DNA of 64,000 bases from Pseudomonas viridiflava (GCF_900590885.1 NZ_UUON01000024.1:124001-188000), one strand, 5' to 3'. Shown: positions 1 through 8,852, numbered from the stretch's first letter. Made by a program: numbers and translations. Notes: generated by a model from the letters alone, not told the origin.

Positions 1-2064
1 CAACGGCTGCGCGCGCCACCAGTCGAGCAGCGCGTCGATATCTTCCGCGCCGTCGTGGGCCGGCGGCAGGTGCAGGGTCGCGCCCACGCACAGCGCCGGC
101 CAGATTTCCCAGGCCATTGCATCAAAGCCGAACCCGGCGACGCTGGCGGTGTGGCTGCCGGCGTGCAAGTCGAAGGCCCGGCAGTGCCAGTCCACCAGGT
201 TCGCCACCGTGTGATGCTCGACCATCACCCCCTTGGGCAGGCCGGTGGAGCCGGAGGTGTAGATCACGTAGGCGAGGTTCGAGAGTTTGGCGGCTGCGCG
301 GGGGTTGCTGCCGAGGTGGAAGGTCGGGCGGTCCAGCGCGATCACCGGCACGCCCAGCGCGGGCAGGCGCGGCAGCAGCTCCTGTTGGGTCAGCACCGCC
401 ACCGGCGCGCTGTCCTCCAGCAGGTAAGCCAGGCGCTCGGCGGGGTGGGCCGGGTCGACGGGCACATAGCAGGCACCGGACTTGAGCACCGCCAACAGCC
501 CCACCAGCGTGTCCAGCCCGCGCCGCGCCAGCACCGCCACGCGATCATCCGGCTGTACGCCGCGCTCGAGCAGGTGATGAGCCAGGGCGTTGGCCTGCTG
601 ATTGAGCTGCGCATAGGTCAATTGCCGGCCCTGCTGCACGGCGGCCACGGCGTCCGGCGTGCGGGCGGCCTGGGCTTCGATGCGCGCGTGCAGGGTGTGC
701 GGCGCGGGGCTGAGCTGGGCGGTAGCATTCCAATGCTGCAACCGGGCCTGCTCGGCGGGGGGAACCAGGGAGAACTCGCCGATCTTGAGGTCGGTGTCAG
801 CCAGGCCCTGCTCCAACAACCACGTGAAACGCCGCGCCAGCGCCTGCACTTCGTCGTGCTGGAAGTACGCCTGGTTGTAGACGCAATGCAGGCACGCGGT
901 CGCCTGGTAGCGGTTGCTGCGCAGGTGGATGGCCAGGGGCAACGGCTCATGGTGGTTGGACACCTTGACCGCCTGCGCCTGCACGGCGCCGAAGCGCAGG
1001 TCATGGTCGTCCTGCTCGAACGACACCGACAGGTCAAACAGCTGGCCACGATCACTGCGGCGCAGGCCCAGCTCGCGGTTCATCTCGCTCAACGGGAAAC
1101 GCTGGTGGCGAAAGTCCTGCTTGAGCTGATCGCGCACACCGCGCACCAACGCGCCGAAGGGCAACTGCTCGCTGAACTGAAAACGCACCGCACTGACCTG
1201 GGCAAACAAGCCGACGGTGCCACGAAAAACGGCGTTGGAACGGTTGAGAATCGGCAGGCCAACCACCCACTCATCGCGCTGGTGAGCACGGGTGAAATAC
1301 ACATACAGCGCCGCCAGCCACACATGAAACGCCGACGCCTGGTAACGGTTGGCGACCTGTTCCATGCGCTCGAGCAGCGCAACCGCAAAGGGTTCGACCC
1401 ATGTGTTGCTCGGCGCCTGCGCGGTGTGCCGGGGTACCAGCAACGGCTCGGGCAGCGCCTGGTATTTACCGAGCCAATAAGCCCGGTCGCGGGGGTAGCG
1501 CGCGGATTGGTGGTAGTGCTGGTCGGCGTGGATAAAGTCGATATATGACGCGGCCGCCGCGTCCACCGGCCGGCCCTGCTCCAGGGCGCTGTACAGCTGC
1601 GCCAGGGATTGCAGCATCTGGCCAAACCCCCAGCCGTCGAGGATCAGGTGGTGGGCCTGGGTGCCGAGGCGGTAGTGATTGGCGTCGAGCTTGACCAGGA
1701 AAAATCGGAACAGCGGCGCGCCTTCCAGCGCATACGGCCGGGCCATGTGCGCCTGCATCAAGGCCTGGGTTGCGGCCTGTGGGTCGGGCAGCGCCGAGAA
1801 GTCATGCACCGGCACCTCCACCGTCATGGCCGGGGCAAAGGTCTGGCGGGGCAAGCCGTCGGCATCGCTATGCAGTTGCGTGCGCAACGCATCGTGGCGG
1901 GCCACCAGTTGCTCGACGGCGTGCTGGATCAGCTCGGGCATCACGGCGCCGGCGAAGTCCACGTAGCCGCCGATGTTGTACAGCGGTGAATCGCCCGCGC
2001 GCAGTTGGTCGAGCCACACATCCTGCTGGGCGGCGGTAAGGGGGAAGCTTGGGGAATGCTTCAT
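1..2064 (-). CDS. NRPS, first condensation domain and partial adenylation domain (3' end outside window)
   Basis: The reading frame starts at the ATG complementary to 2062-2064, with AAGGA 7 nt upstream, and stays open for 688 codons to base 1. Residues about 5-440 are a condensation domain with the catalytic motif HHLILDG (H138, H139, D143). Residues from about 460 on are an adenylation domain with the phosphate-binding motif YTSGSTGLPKGV (from residue 602) and FGFDAMAWEIW, which gives D648, A649 and W652 as the first three specificity positions. D-A-W is the start of the usual Pseudomonas leucine code, but also of some Phe/Trp codes, and the remaining code residues lie outside the window. 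A condensation domain at the very N-terminus is typical of lipo-initiation in Pseudomonas cyclic lipopeptides. The divergent luxR-nodT pair supports a viscosin/massetolide-like first synthetase; the exact product is inference. Confidence 0.93.
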   Translation of the reverse strand, partial: MKHSPSFPLTAAQQDVWLDQLRAGDSPLYNIGGYVDFAGAVMPELIQHAVEQLVARHDALRTQLHSDADGLPRQTFAPAMTVEVPVHDFSALPDPQAATQALMQAHMARPYALEGAPLFRFFLVKLDANHYRLGTQAHHLILDGWGFGQMLQSLAQLYSALEQGRPVDAAAASYIDFIHADQHYHQSARYPRDRAYWLGKYQALPEPLLVPRHTAQAPSNTWVEPFAVALLERMEQVANRYQASAFHVWLAALYVYFTRAHQRDEWVVGLPILNRSNAVFRGTVGLFAQVSAVRFQFSEQLPFGALVRGVRDQLKQDFRHQRFPLSEMNRELGLRRSDRGQLFDLSVSFEQDDHDLRFGAVQAQAVKVSNHHEPLPLAIHLRSNRYQATACLHCVYNQAYFQHDEVQALARRFTWLLEQGLADTDLKIGEFSLVPPAEQARLQHWNATAQLSPAPHTLHARIEAQAARTPDAVAAVQQGRQLTYAQLNQQANALAHHLLERGVQPDDRVAVLARRGLDTLVGLLAVLKSGACYVPVDPAHPAERLAYLLEDSAPVAVLTQQELLPRLPALGVPVIALDRPTFHLGSNPRAAAKLSNLAYVIYTSGSTGLPKGVMVEHHTVANLVDWHCRAFDLHAGSHTASVAGFGFDAMAWEIWPALCVGATLHLPPAHDGAEDIDALLDWWRAQPL

Positions 2065-2226
2065 AAGATCCTTCTCATGGTCAGGCACTGGCCGCACGGG
2101 GACGGCGAAATAGCCGGATTTGAGCATGGGGGTCGCAGGCGCTCTGACACCCGAAACCCGGACATCCAAAGGGAGGGGAACGGGCTTGTCTGATGGTGCA
2201 CTGCTGAAACGATTAAAGAGCTGTAG

Positions 2227-2252
2227 GACATTGGCTATAAGTTGCCGATGTC
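2227..2252. other. Stem-loop in the NRPS/luxR intergenic region
   Basis: GACATTGGC (2227-2235) pairs with GCCGATGTC (2244-2252), nine pairs including one G-U, around an 8-nt loop, and is followed by GGATTTTT on the + strand. It could be a weak terminator or a regulator site. The T run is offset from the stem, so a terminator role is uncertain. Confidence 0.35.
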
Positions 2253-2411
2253 GGATTTTTAAGAGTGTTTTTAAATAAAAATATTTCCATTATTTATCAA
2301 TAAGTTAAGTAAATATAAAGCGCCTTTTTAGATTTTCACCGCCGGAATTGCACGTCAGAAACGTCGAATTAATGACGATGTTTTTATGGCACGTTGTGTC
2401 CCTCGTTTCTG

Positions 2412-2423
2412 CTACATACGTAG
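2412..2423. promoter_or_regulatory. Inverted repeat CTAC-N4-GTAG upstream of luxR
   Basis: CTAC (2412-2415) and GTAG (2420-2423) form a short dyad about 118 bp before the luxR start. Dyads with CTAC/GTAG ends occur in some LuxR-family operators, so this is a candidate site for the neighbouring regulator. It is short enough to be chance. Confidence 0.2.
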
Positions 2424-2540
2424 GACAAATCCACGGGCTCAATACACTCTCGGATGCCGACTCTGCTTCATGAGGAACGGATCGCCCCGCAGAGGCCCAG
2501 GGATTTTGTGACGGTTTTCGACATCAAGGATGAAAGGGCT

Positions 2541-3335
2541 ATGAGTTTGACGAGCAGTATTGCCAACACGCAAAGCGCGCATTTTTATGCCGAGATGGGT
2601 GAATTGATTTCCAGCAGCGGCCAGGGCGATTTTGCCGCTTACATGCTGAACCTGGTGGACAAATGGGTGCCGATCCACTTGGTGGATCTCAGTGAATGGA
2701 CCCTCGACGAGGTGCGCGACAGCGTGCTCGATATCAAGTTGCTCGGCAGCGCCGGCCAGCAGCAGGACCTGCCGCCGCCCCTGCCCCTGCACTCGATCAA
2801 TGACCACCCGCTGCTGCGCGACATGCTCGGCATGCAGGACCCGCTGCTGATCCAGCTCAAGGCCAAGGTCGACAGTGCCCACCCCCGCGGCACCTCGCAC
2901 CAGTGCAACCTGGTGTCGCGCCAGGGCAACCGGCGCTGTGTGATTTCGTTTTACCGGCCACCGGCCCAGCGCGGTTTTTCCCTGGCCGAACTGTCGTTTC
3001 TCAAGTGCCTGTCGGACACCCTGCTGCCGCTGATCGAGTGCCACGCCCAGAGCCTGCGCCAGGTGCCGCAGGCCCAGGTCGAACCGGCGCATACCCTGCT
3101 GGAGCAATCGCAGCTGCAACGCGAGTTCTACAAGCGCTTGTCCCTGGGTGACATCACCCTCTCGGCGCGCGAGCAGGAGGTGTGCCTGGGCCTGTTGACC
3201 GGCGGCACCGTGCCGCAGATGGCGGAAAAACTCAGCGTGAAAAACAGCTCCATCGAGACCTACCTCAAGCGTGCCGCCGCCAAGCTCGGCGTCAGTGGCC
3301 GGCACGGCCTGGCCAAATGGATGGTGGGCGCCTGA
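2541..3335 (+). CDS. LuxR-family transcriptional regulator of the lipopeptide locus
   Basis: A 264-residue protein. The C-terminal 60 residues form a LuxR-type helix-turn-helix ([32 protein letters not shown]). The N-terminal part has no recognisable acyl-homoserine-lactone-binding pattern. The start at 2541 is preferred over the in-frame ATG at 2454 because GAAAGG lies just upstream of it. Its TGA overlaps the next ATG by one base (TGATG at 3333-3337), so regulator and efflux protein are translationally coupled. Orphan LuxR regulators of this kind flank Pseudomonas lipopeptide synthetase genes and activate them; that role here is inferred from position. Confidence 0.85.
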   Translation: MSLTSSIANTQSAHFYAEMGELISSSGQGDFAAYMLNLVDKWVPIHLVDLSEWTLDEVRDSVLDIKLLGSAGQQQDLPPPLPLHSINDHPLLRDMLGMQDPLLIQLKAKVDSAHPRGTSHQCNLVSRQGNRRCVISFYRPPAQRGFSLAELSFLKCLSDTLLPLIECHAQSLRQVPQAQVEPAHTLLEQSQLQREFYKRLSLGDITLSAREQEVCLGLLTGGTVPQMAEKLSVKNSSIETYLKRAAAKLGVSGRHGLAKWMVGA

Positions 3336-4744
3336 TGAACACGCGCATGTTCACCAGCGTCGGCCTGGCCTGCATGCTCGGCGGTTGCTCGCTGATCCCC
3401 GAGTACCAGCGGCCCGAAGCGCCTGTGCCGGCGCAGTATCCCCAAGGCGGGGTGTACCGCACGGCGCCCACCTCGGATTGGCAAGGCGTGTTCCAGGACC
3501 CGGCGCTGCACCAGCTGATCGACGCGGCGCTGCTCAATAACCGTGATCTGCGGGTGGCGGCGCTGAATGTCGAGGCGTTCCAGGCGCAGTACCGCATCCA
3601 GCGTGCCGACCTGTTCCCGGCGGTGTCTGCCACGGGTGCCGGCAAACGCCAGCGCCTGCCAGGGGATGTGACCGGTACCGGCAAGCCGGCGATCACGTCC
3701 AGCTATTCCGCCACCCTGGGGCTCAGTGCCTATGAACTGGATTTGTTCGGCCGCGTGCGCAGCCTCAGCGAGCAGGCGATGCTCACCTACCTGGGCACCG
3801 AACAGGCACGGCGCAGTGCGCAATTGAGCCTGGTTGCCAACGTCGCCAACGCCTACCTGACGTGGCGCGCCGACCAGGAACTGCTGGCCCTGGCCCAACA
3901 GACCCTGGCCGCCGACGAACACAGCTGGCAGTTGACCGCGCGCAGCAAAACCGCCGGCAAGGCCTCGGCGCTGGAGGTGGTGCAGGCGCGCACCAGCGTC
4001 GAAAGCACCCGCGCCAGCGTGGCCCGTTATGCACGCCAGGTGGCCCAGGACCTCAACAACCTCACCCTGCTGGTGGGCGGCGCGGTGGATGAACACCTGC
4101 CGGCGCGCGCCCTGGCCGATGAGCTGGTGGCGCGCGTGCCCGCCGGCGTGCCGTCCGACCTGCTGCAACGGCGCCCGGATATCCTCCAGGCCGAATACCA
4201 ACTACAAGCCGCCAACGCCAATATCGGCGCGGCCCGCGCAGCGTTTTTTCCGTCGGTGACCCTCACCGCCAACGCCGGCAGCGCCAGCACCGAGCTGTCG
4301 GGGTTGTTCAAGGGCGGCTCGGGCACCTGGACCTTCCAGCCGCAGATCAACCTGCCGATCTTCAACGCCGGCAGCCTGCGCGCCAGCCTCGACTACGCCA
4401 AGCTGCAAAAGGACATCAGCGTGGCGCAGTACGAAAAGTCCATCCAGACCGCCTTCCAGGAAGTCGCCGACGGCCTCGCCGCGCGGCAGACCTTCACCGA
4501 CCAACTCGACGCACAACGGGATTTCGTCGCCGCCAACCAGGCCTATTACGACCTGGCCCAGCACCGCTACCGCAGCGGCGTGGACAGCAACCTCACGTTC
4601 CTCGACGCCCAGCGCGCACTGTTCAGTTCGCAGCAGGCGCTGATTGTCGACCGCCTGGCGCAGCTGGTGGCCGAGGTGAATGTGTACACCGCACTGGGCG
4701 GCGCCTGGGAGCAAGCGCCGGCGCTGTCGGCCAAGGCTTACTGA
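3335..4744 (+). CDS. NodT-family RND efflux outer-membrane lipoprotein
   Basis: 469 residues with a lipoprotein signal ending in the lipobox LGGC (Cys19), followed by the two repeated outer-membrane efflux protein domains. Typical stretches are [20 protein letters not shown] near the N-terminus, [19 protein letters not shown] in the middle and [20 protein letters not shown] before the second repeat. It would form the TolC-like outer-membrane exit of a tripartite pump, here most likely for the lipopeptide. No periplasmic adaptor or inner-membrane pump gene lies beside it, so those must be encoded elsewhere. Its 3' end overlaps the convergent lipoprotein gene by 7 bp. Confidence 0.92.
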   Translation: MNTRMFTSVGLACMLGGCSLIPEYQRPEAPVPAQYPQGGVYRTAPTSDWQGVFQDPALHQLIDAALLNNRDLRVAALNVEAFQAQYRIQRADLFPAVSATGAGKRQRLPGDVTGTGKPAITSSYSATLGLSAYELDLFGRVRSLSEQAMLTYLGTEQARRSAQLSLVANVANAYLTWRADQELLALAQQTLAADEHSWQLTARSKTAGKASALEVVQARTSVESTRASVARYARQVAQDLNNLTLLVGGAVDEHLPARALADELVARVPAGVPSDLLQRRPDILQAEYQLQAANANIGAARAAFFPSVTLTANAGSASTELSGLFKGGSGTWTFQPQINLPIFNAGSLRASLDYAKLQKDISVAQYEKSIQTAFQEVADGLAARQTFTDQLDAQRDFVAANQAYYDLAQHRYRSGVDSNLTFLDAQRALFSSQQALIVDRLAQLVAEVNVYTALGGAWEQAPALSAKAY

Positions 4745-5244
4745 TAGGGAATCAGGCGGTCGTGGTCGAGGTCGCGCATCAGCTCGCCAAGCATTTCACT
4801 CTCGCTGCGCGGCTCGGTCATGGGGATGTACCAGGTGGTGGCGGTCCAGCCGCCGCGCTTGTAGGCATAGGCTTTGAGCAATTCGCCGTCCTTGTACAGG
4901 GTGCCGTGCAGCTGACGCTCGTAGGTGTAGGGAATCGGCACGGTCAGCAACGTCAGCGCGCCGAGCACCGCCGGCAACACCCCGGCGCCTTTGCCGCCGC
5001 TCTGGTCGAGGCGCAGGCTGTAGCCGGTCTTGCTGAATCCGCCGTCGAGGAAACTGAAGGCGCCGGTGCCACGCAGCACCTGGATGACTTCGCGCTGCTT
5101 TTGCTCATCGAAGCGTGACGCGGGCGGCGGCAGGCTCACGCTCATCGGCACATAGGCGCGCTCGGCCTTGTAGTCCAGGGGTTTGAGGGCGGTGCTGCAA
5201 CCGCTGAGCAACAGCACGCCGGCCAACAGGCTGATTCTGATCAT
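4738..5244 (-). CDS. Small lipoprotein, paralogue of the next gene
   Basis: 168 residues, with the signal peptide ending in LLLSGC (lipobox). After it come a soluble stretch with [11 protein letters not shown], a hydrophobic segment around residues 88-108 ([16 protein letters not shown]), and a strand-rich region with [19 protein letters not shown]. The same order is found in the gene just upstream (LRETGVF, a hydrophobic segment, LQQDGKSLKQYSYRN), so the two look like a diverged tandem duplication. The start overlaps the upstream stop (ATGA). Function unknown; an envelope location is inferred from the lipobox. Confidence 0.82.
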   Translation of the reverse strand: MIRISLLAGVLLLSGCSTALKPLDYKAERAYVPMSVSLPPPASRFDEQKQREVIQVLRGTGAFSFLDGGFSKTGYSLRLDQSGGKGAGVLPAVLGALTLLTVPIPYTYERQLHGTLYKDGELLKAYAYKRGGWTATTWYIPMTEPRSESEMLGELMRDLDHDRLIPYQ

Positions 5245-5759
5245 TGCGCGCTCTCCACCGGCAGCACGCCGTCGCGTTGTACATCCTGGGCAAACGCACG
5301 GGCAATGCGCGTCGTATTTTCCTGCTGCATGCCGCCGATGCCATCGAGCAACCAGCTGTATTTGTGGGTAACGTTGCGGTAGCTGTATTGCTTCAACGAC
5401 TTGCCATCCTGCTGCAGGGAAAATTCGGTGGTGGTGTCGATGCTCACCGACAACGGCAACAGAAACAGAGTCGCCGCGCTCAGCAGCACCACGGGGAACG
5501 GCGGCATGTCGCGCTGCACGTTGGAGCGGATCAGCACCGAGTAATCGCCAGGCTTGCCCATGCCGCTTTCGACGCTGCGAAACACCCCGGTTTCGCGCAA
5601 TTGGTTGCGAATCTGCGCGGCGTTTTCCGGGTCATCGACCATCACATGGATGGGCTTGAGGTAGTCCTTGCCATCGGGCAGCGTGCGCTCGGGCAAGGTG
5701 TTGGTGCTCGCGCAACCGGCCAGCAGCGCCACGGCGCCAAGGGTCATACAGCGGTTCAT
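5241..5759 (-). CDS. Small lipoprotein of unknown function
   Basis: 172 residues, lipobox LLAGC (Cys16). It carries LRETGVFRSVESGMGKPGDY, then a hydrophobic stretch (VVLLSAATLFLLPL) and a C-terminal region ending VLPVESAQ. It is the middle gene of a three-gene run whose reading frames overlap by 4 bp at both ends, so the three products are probably made together. It resembles its downstream neighbour in layout and in several motifs. I do not recognise a described family. Confidence 0.82.
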   Translation of the reverse strand: MNRCMTLGAVALLAGCASTNTLPERTLPDGKDYLKPIHVMVDDPENAAQIRNQLRETGVFRSVESGMGKPGDYSVLIRSNVQRDMPPFPVVLLSAATLFLLPLSVSIDTTTEFSLQQDGKSLKQYSYRNVTHKYSWLLDGIGGMQQENTTRIARAFAQDVQRDGVLPVESAQ

Positions 5760-6418
5760 GGGCGACTCTCTAGAAGGGTGTTCTGGCTCGCACCGGCGGG
5801 CAGCGGCGCGATGATGTAAGGGGCGGCGCTGCGATAATCCAGCGGCAGCAGCTGCAGGGCCGGCATGCCCGGTGCGGACTGGCGCGCGATGGGCTCGTCG
5901 CGACCCAGTTGGTCACGCCAACGGAAGGCACACAGGGAAGCGCCGAGGCACAGCGAGCGGAATTCGCCGAGGTAGTAGGCCTTGCCGGCTTGCAGGCGCA
6001 GCGGCAGGTTGAATTTCTCCCGCGCCTGCACCGAGGTGAAGGTGGTGCCGAGGGTTGGCGAGTAGTTGCTGGAGAAGAACTGGAAATCGTAGAACTCATA
6101 ATCCCCAGGCTTGAGCGCCAGCACGAACACACTGGCGGCGCCGTCCTTGTCCTTCACATCCTGCGGGGTTTCGCGCCCGACGCCGACCCACACACCGGCC
6201 GCGCCATAGGCGGAACCGCGTTTGCGAAACAGCAGGCGCTGGTTGGGTGCGGGTGAGGCAATGAGGCTCTGCGGGCCGATGGAGCCCACCAGGTAAGCCA
6301 CCGGTTCGGTGGGGCCGGGTTGCAGCGGCTGGCTGACCAGCGAGGCGGGCTGTGTGCCGCAACCGGTCAAGGCGGCGGCCATAAAAAACACGGCCAAAGG
6401 CCTGGAAAAACGCAACAT
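5756..6418 (-). CDS. Lipoprotein of unknown function, first of three
   Basis: 220 residues from the ATG at 6418, which has AGGA at the right distance; an in-frame ATG 36 bp further up has no ribosome site. The signal peptide MLRFSRPLAVFFMAAALTGC ends in a lipobox. The rest is a beta-rich soluble domain (ASVFVLALKPGDYEFYDFQF and KAYYLGEFRSLCL), with a cysteine pair at SLCLGASLC. It leads the three-lipoprotein operon that converges on nodT. Function unknown. Confidence 0.8.
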   Translation of the reverse strand: MLRFSRPLAVFFMAAALTGCGTQPASLVSQPLQPGPTEPVAYLVGSIGPQSLIASPAPNQRLLFRKRGSAYGAAGVWVGVGRETPQDVKDKDGAASVFVLALKPGDYEFYDFQFFSSNYSPTLGTTFTSVQAREKFNLPLRLQAGKAYYLGEFRSLCLGASLCAFRWRDQLGRDEPIARQSAPGMPALQLLPLDYRSAAPYIIAPLPAGASQNTLLESRP

Positions 6419-6554
6419 GTCGAATCCTGAACGCGGGCAGAAAAGGAGCTGCAAGCGCTACAGGACACACATGCGATGCCATCCTGGCGCTGCGCTTCAC
6501 GTCACTGTGAGGCGCGCGCATGGTACGGCAGGGTGAAGGCTTTTGCCAGGCGAC

Positions 6555-7895
6555 CTAAGGTTTGCGCTGCGCCACCCGCCAGACGGTGTTGCCGACATCA
6601 TCGGCCACCAGCAAGGCGCCCTGCCCGTCCAGGGTCACCCCCACCGGCCGGCCCTGGGCTTCGCCTGCGGCGTTGAGGAAGCCGGTCAGAAAGTCCACCG
6701 GGGCACCTGAGGGCTGGCCGTCCTTGAAGGCGATAAACACCACCTTGTAGCCAGCCTGCGGGTTGCGGTTCCACGAGCCGTGCTCGCCGATGAACACGCC
6801 ATTGGCAAAGGCCGCCGGCATGCCGCGCGCAGCGGAAAACGTCAGGCCCAAGGGCGCGACGTGAGTGCCCAATGCGTAATCAGGCGCGATGGCCTCGGCG
6901 ACTTTATCCGGGCGCGGCGGTTGCACACGCACGTCGACATGGCCGCCGTAGTAGCTCCACGGCCAGCCATAAAAGGCGCCGTCCTGCACCGAGGTGAGGT
7001 AGTCGGGCACCAGGTCGCTGCCGATTTCATCGCGCTCGTTGACCACCGTCCACAGCTGCGTGGAGCCGGGCTTCCAGGCCAGGCCATTGGGGTTGCGCAG
7101 GCCGCTGGCGAACAGGCGTTTTGCGCCGCTGGCGAGGTTCAGTTCCCAGATGGCGGCGCGGCCTTCTTCGGCGTCAAGGCCGTTTTCGCCGACATTGCTG
7201 TTGGAGCCCACGGTGATGTACAGCCGCGTGCCTTCGGGGTTGGCCAGCAGGTTTTTGGTCCAGTGGTGGTTGATGCCGGCGGGCAGGTCGGTAACTTTCA
7301 CCGGGGTGGCGTCGATGTGGGTCTGGCCCGGGGTGTAGGGCACTTTGACCACCGCGTCGGCGTTGCCGATGTACAGCTCATTGCCCACCAGCGCCATGCC
7401 GAACGGCGACGTCAGGCCACTGAGAAATTCGCTGCGCACTTCGGCGTGCCCATCGTGGTCGGCATCGCGCAGCAAGGTGATGCGGTTGGCACTCGGGGCG
7501 TCGGCGCCGACGCGGCTCATCACAATGCCCATCGCCGTGCTGCGCGCCCAGGCAAGCACACCGCTGCCGCCGTCGGTGGCGCCTTCGGGCATCGGCGGGT
7601 GGTTGCTTTCGGCGACCAGCACATCGCCATTGGGCAAGGTGTAGACCCAACGCGGGTGGTCAAGGTTGTCGGCCAGGGCCGTGACGGTGAAGCCGTCCGG
7701 CGCAGTCGGTTGCACCTGCGCGGGCCAGCCGACCGCCTTGGACACCTTGAGCGTGGGGATCAGCGAGGTGCTGGGTTCCGGCAGTTGGGGCGTTGGCCCA
7801 ACACCGGCCTGAAACGGCAGATTGGCGGATTCACCGCAGGCGGTGAGAACAGCAGAAGCGGTGATCAAGAGCGCAAGGCGGCTCGGGAACGTCAT
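6555..7895 (-). CDS. PQQ/sorbosone-type sugar dehydrogenase, lipoprotein
   Basis: 446 residues with lipobox LTAC (Cys20). The mature part is a six-bladed propeller of the glucose/sorbosone dehydrogenase family, with the characteristic opening DGFTVTALADNLDHPRWVY, LPNGDVLVAESNH, NHHWTKNLLANPEGTRLYI, GLRNPNGLAWKPGS and GEHGSWNRNP in order. Members oxidise aldoses or sorbosone in the periplasm and feed electrons to the respiratory chain, usually with PQQ. The substrate cannot be told from sequence. It is monocistronic, facing away from the small gene at 8294. Confidence 0.88.
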   Translation of the reverse strand: MTFPSRLALLITASAVLTACGESANLPFQAGVGPTPQLPEPSTSLIPTLKVSKAVGWPAQVQPTAPDGFTVTALADNLDHPRWVYTLPNGDVLVAESNHPPMPEGATDGGSGVLAWARSTAMGIVMSRVGADAPSANRITLLRDADHDGHAEVRSEFLSGLTSPFGMALVGNELYIGNADAVVKVPYTPGQTHIDATPVKVTDLPAGINHHWTKNLLANPEGTRLYITVGSNSNVGENGLDAEEGRAAIWELNLASGAKRLFASGLRNPNGLAWKPGSTQLWTVVNERDEIGSDLVPDYLTSVQDGAFYGWPWSYYGGHVDVRVQPPRPDKVAEAIAPDYALGTHVAPLGLTFSAARGMPAAFANGVFIGEHGSWNRNPQAGYKVVFIAFKDGQPSGAPVDFLTGFLNAAGEAQGRPVGVTLDGQGALLVADDVGNTVWRVAQRKP

Positions 7896-8040
7896 GGTTG
7901 AAACCTCGAAAAAAATCCCGGAGGAGTATTGCGCGATGGGGGTTGGGTAAACACAGGGGGAGACGCAATTGAGTGTTGACCGGGGGGCACGAATGGTAAG
8001 CGTAGTGGGTTTTCGTCAGAGTGTTCTTACACAAGTTTCG

Positions 8041-8153
8041 GGTTGCGTCTGATCAACCTCGCCGCTAACCTTCGCGGGTCGCTGCAAATTCAGCGAATGG
8101 GTGTGGTAGCCCAGTTCTTTCATAGACCCCAAAACGCTCAAGGGCGTTTTTTT
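8041..8153 (+). ncRNA. Candidate small RNA or terminated leader
   Basis: Read on the + strand the segment folds into GGTTG/CAACC (8041-8045 with 8054-8058) and TCGCTG/CAGCGA (8079-8084 with 8091-8096). It ends in a factor-independent terminator at 8131-8153. A transcript ending here would be roughly 110-150 nt and would stop about 140 bp before the small coding gene, so it may be a separate small RNA or an attenuated leader. The 5' end is unknown and I recognise no named family. Confidence 0.35.
8131..8153 (+). terminator. Rho-independent terminator
   Basis: AAAACGC, a 6-nt loop, GCGTTTT, then a run of T to 8153. The stem and U tract are in the classical arrangement on the + strand. Confidence 0.7.
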
Positions 8154-8169
8154 GTGCGGGCTGCTTTGT

Positions 8170-8240
8170 GGCGGCTGTGCATGGGAGGCTTCGGCCTGCC
8201 GGGTTTCTATGACCGGTCTACCACCCCATGTACAGCCGCC
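8170..8240 (+). promoter_or_regulatory. Three-way-junction leader upstream of the small gene
   Basis: GGCGGCTGTGCATGGG (8170-8185) pairs with CCCATGTACAGCCGCC (8225-8240), 16 positions with one G-U. Inside are a perfect AGGC-TTCG-GCCT hairpin (8186-8197, a UUCG tetraloop) and a CCGG/CCGG hairpin (8199-8202 with 8213-8216). The result is a three-way junction that ends about 40 nt before the ribosome site of the gene at 8294. A cis-regulatory RNA is the simplest reading, but there is no experimental basis in the sequence. Confidence 0.5.
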
Positions 8241-8293
8241 TCCTTACTTCGTGTGGTAGCGAAATGGAGGTGCTCATTCATAGGAGCTTCACC

Positions 8294-8569
8294 ATGAAAA
8301 AAGTCACACCCAATCCCCCGCCGTCTTCCTCGGATGACCAGCCACGAATCCCACCCGACGTAATCTTTACCGTCCGACCCGGCCTTAGCACCGAAGCTGC
8401 GTTAAGCAATGCCAGCGAGATGCTTGAATCGGCGACTGTGTGCGCCTACGACTGCGCCGAACACCTTGATGGCCAAAGCCGCAAACAGGTACTGGCGATG
8501 GTACAGATGATCGAGATTGCGCAGTTGTTGGTGGATGAAGCGCTGAACCGGGAATGCCCGGCGGCCTGA
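8294..8569 (+). CDS. Small Pseudomonas protein of the DUF3077/DUF6124 type
   Basis: 91 residues starting MKKVTPNPPPSSSDD, with AGGAG 8 nt before the ATG. After a proline-rich head there is a helical domain (LSTEAALSNASEMLESATVC, then EHLDGQSRKQVLAMVQMIE and AQLLVDEALNREC). Such proteins recur in many copies in Pseudomonas genomes, usually single-gene with a long structured leader, as here. No function is established that I know of. The family name is from memory of the pattern. Confidence 0.75.
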   Translation: MKKVTPNPPPSSSDDQPRIPPDVIFTVRPGLSTEAALSNASEMLESATVCAYDCAEHLDGQSRKQVLAMVQMIEIAQLLVDEALNRECPAA

Positions 8570-8606
8570 TCATCAAGCACACATCCAGCAGACGAATCGG
8601 AGCCCC

Positions 8607-8630
8607 TGTGGGAGCTGGCTTGCGTGCGAT
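8607..8630. repeat. REP arm, GGAGCTGGCTTGC type (left)
   Basis: Reads TGTGGGAGCTGGCTTGCGTG followed by CGAT, and is inverted relative to 8950-8973 with two mismatches. This is a different REP subtype from the GGGAGGGGGCTTGC elements further along. Confidence 0.7.
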
Positions 8631-8701
8631 GCGCGTGGGTACTGCGCTGTTGCTTGGCTTTTGATCTTGATCTCAGGCGCCCCGTTAAACACGCTGGCCG
8701 A

Positions 8702-8800
8702 ACGCAGGCTTGAATCCGTGGGTAACCCGGCAGGACGCCGGGTTAGCCGCGATGGGCCAAGGATGGCCCATGGCGGCGGCCCACGGATTCAAGCCTGCGT
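8702..8800. repeat. Highly structured palindromic element
   Basis: The 21-nt outer arms 8702-8722 and 8780-8800 are perfectly complementary (key core GCTTGAATCCG against CGGATTCAAGC). Nested inside are TAACCCGGC/GCCGGGTTA (8723-8731 with 8737-8745) and ATGGGCCA/TGGCCCAT (8752-8759 with 8764-8771), the latter extended by GCCGC/GCGGC. The whole forms a three-way junction with almost no unpaired bases, which suggests a repeat kept for its structure. Confidence 0.75.
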
Positions 8801-8852
8801 GCGGGCACACCGAGCCTAAGCGAGGTGCCGAGTGTTGGGGCGAAGCGCTTTT

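Larger units (their letters stand above)
2065..2540. promoter_or_regulatory. Divergent AT-rich promoter region between NRPS and luxR
   Basis: This 476-bp gap holds no convincing gene. Bases 2255-2330 are far richer in A+T than the flanks, as expected for a promoter of a regulated secondary-metabolite operon. Two symmetric sites stand out: a stem-loop at 2227-2252 (GACATTGGC against GCCGATGTC) and CTAC-N4-GTAG at 2412-2423. No -35/-10 pair could be assigned with confidence on either strand. Confidence 0.55.
7896..8293. other. 398-bp gap with structured RNA candidates
   Basis: No gene fits here. From 8041 to 8153 there is a chain of short hairpins ending in a terminator. From 8170 to 8240 there is a branched stem before the ribosome site of the small gene at 8294. 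The decamer GTGTGGTAGC occurs twice, at 8101-8110 and 8251-8260, once in each structured unit. Confidence 0.6.

Noticed and set aside
55-1548. Long open frame on the + strand opposite the NRPS
   Set aside because: The minus strand encodes a clear condensation/adenylation protein here; the opposite frame is an artefact of high GC third positions and has no ribosome site or family motif.
2454-2540. Upstream start for the LuxR regulator
   Set aside because: The extra 29 codons lack a ribosome site and do not resemble a LuxR N-terminus; the ATG at 2541 has GAAAGG at good distance.
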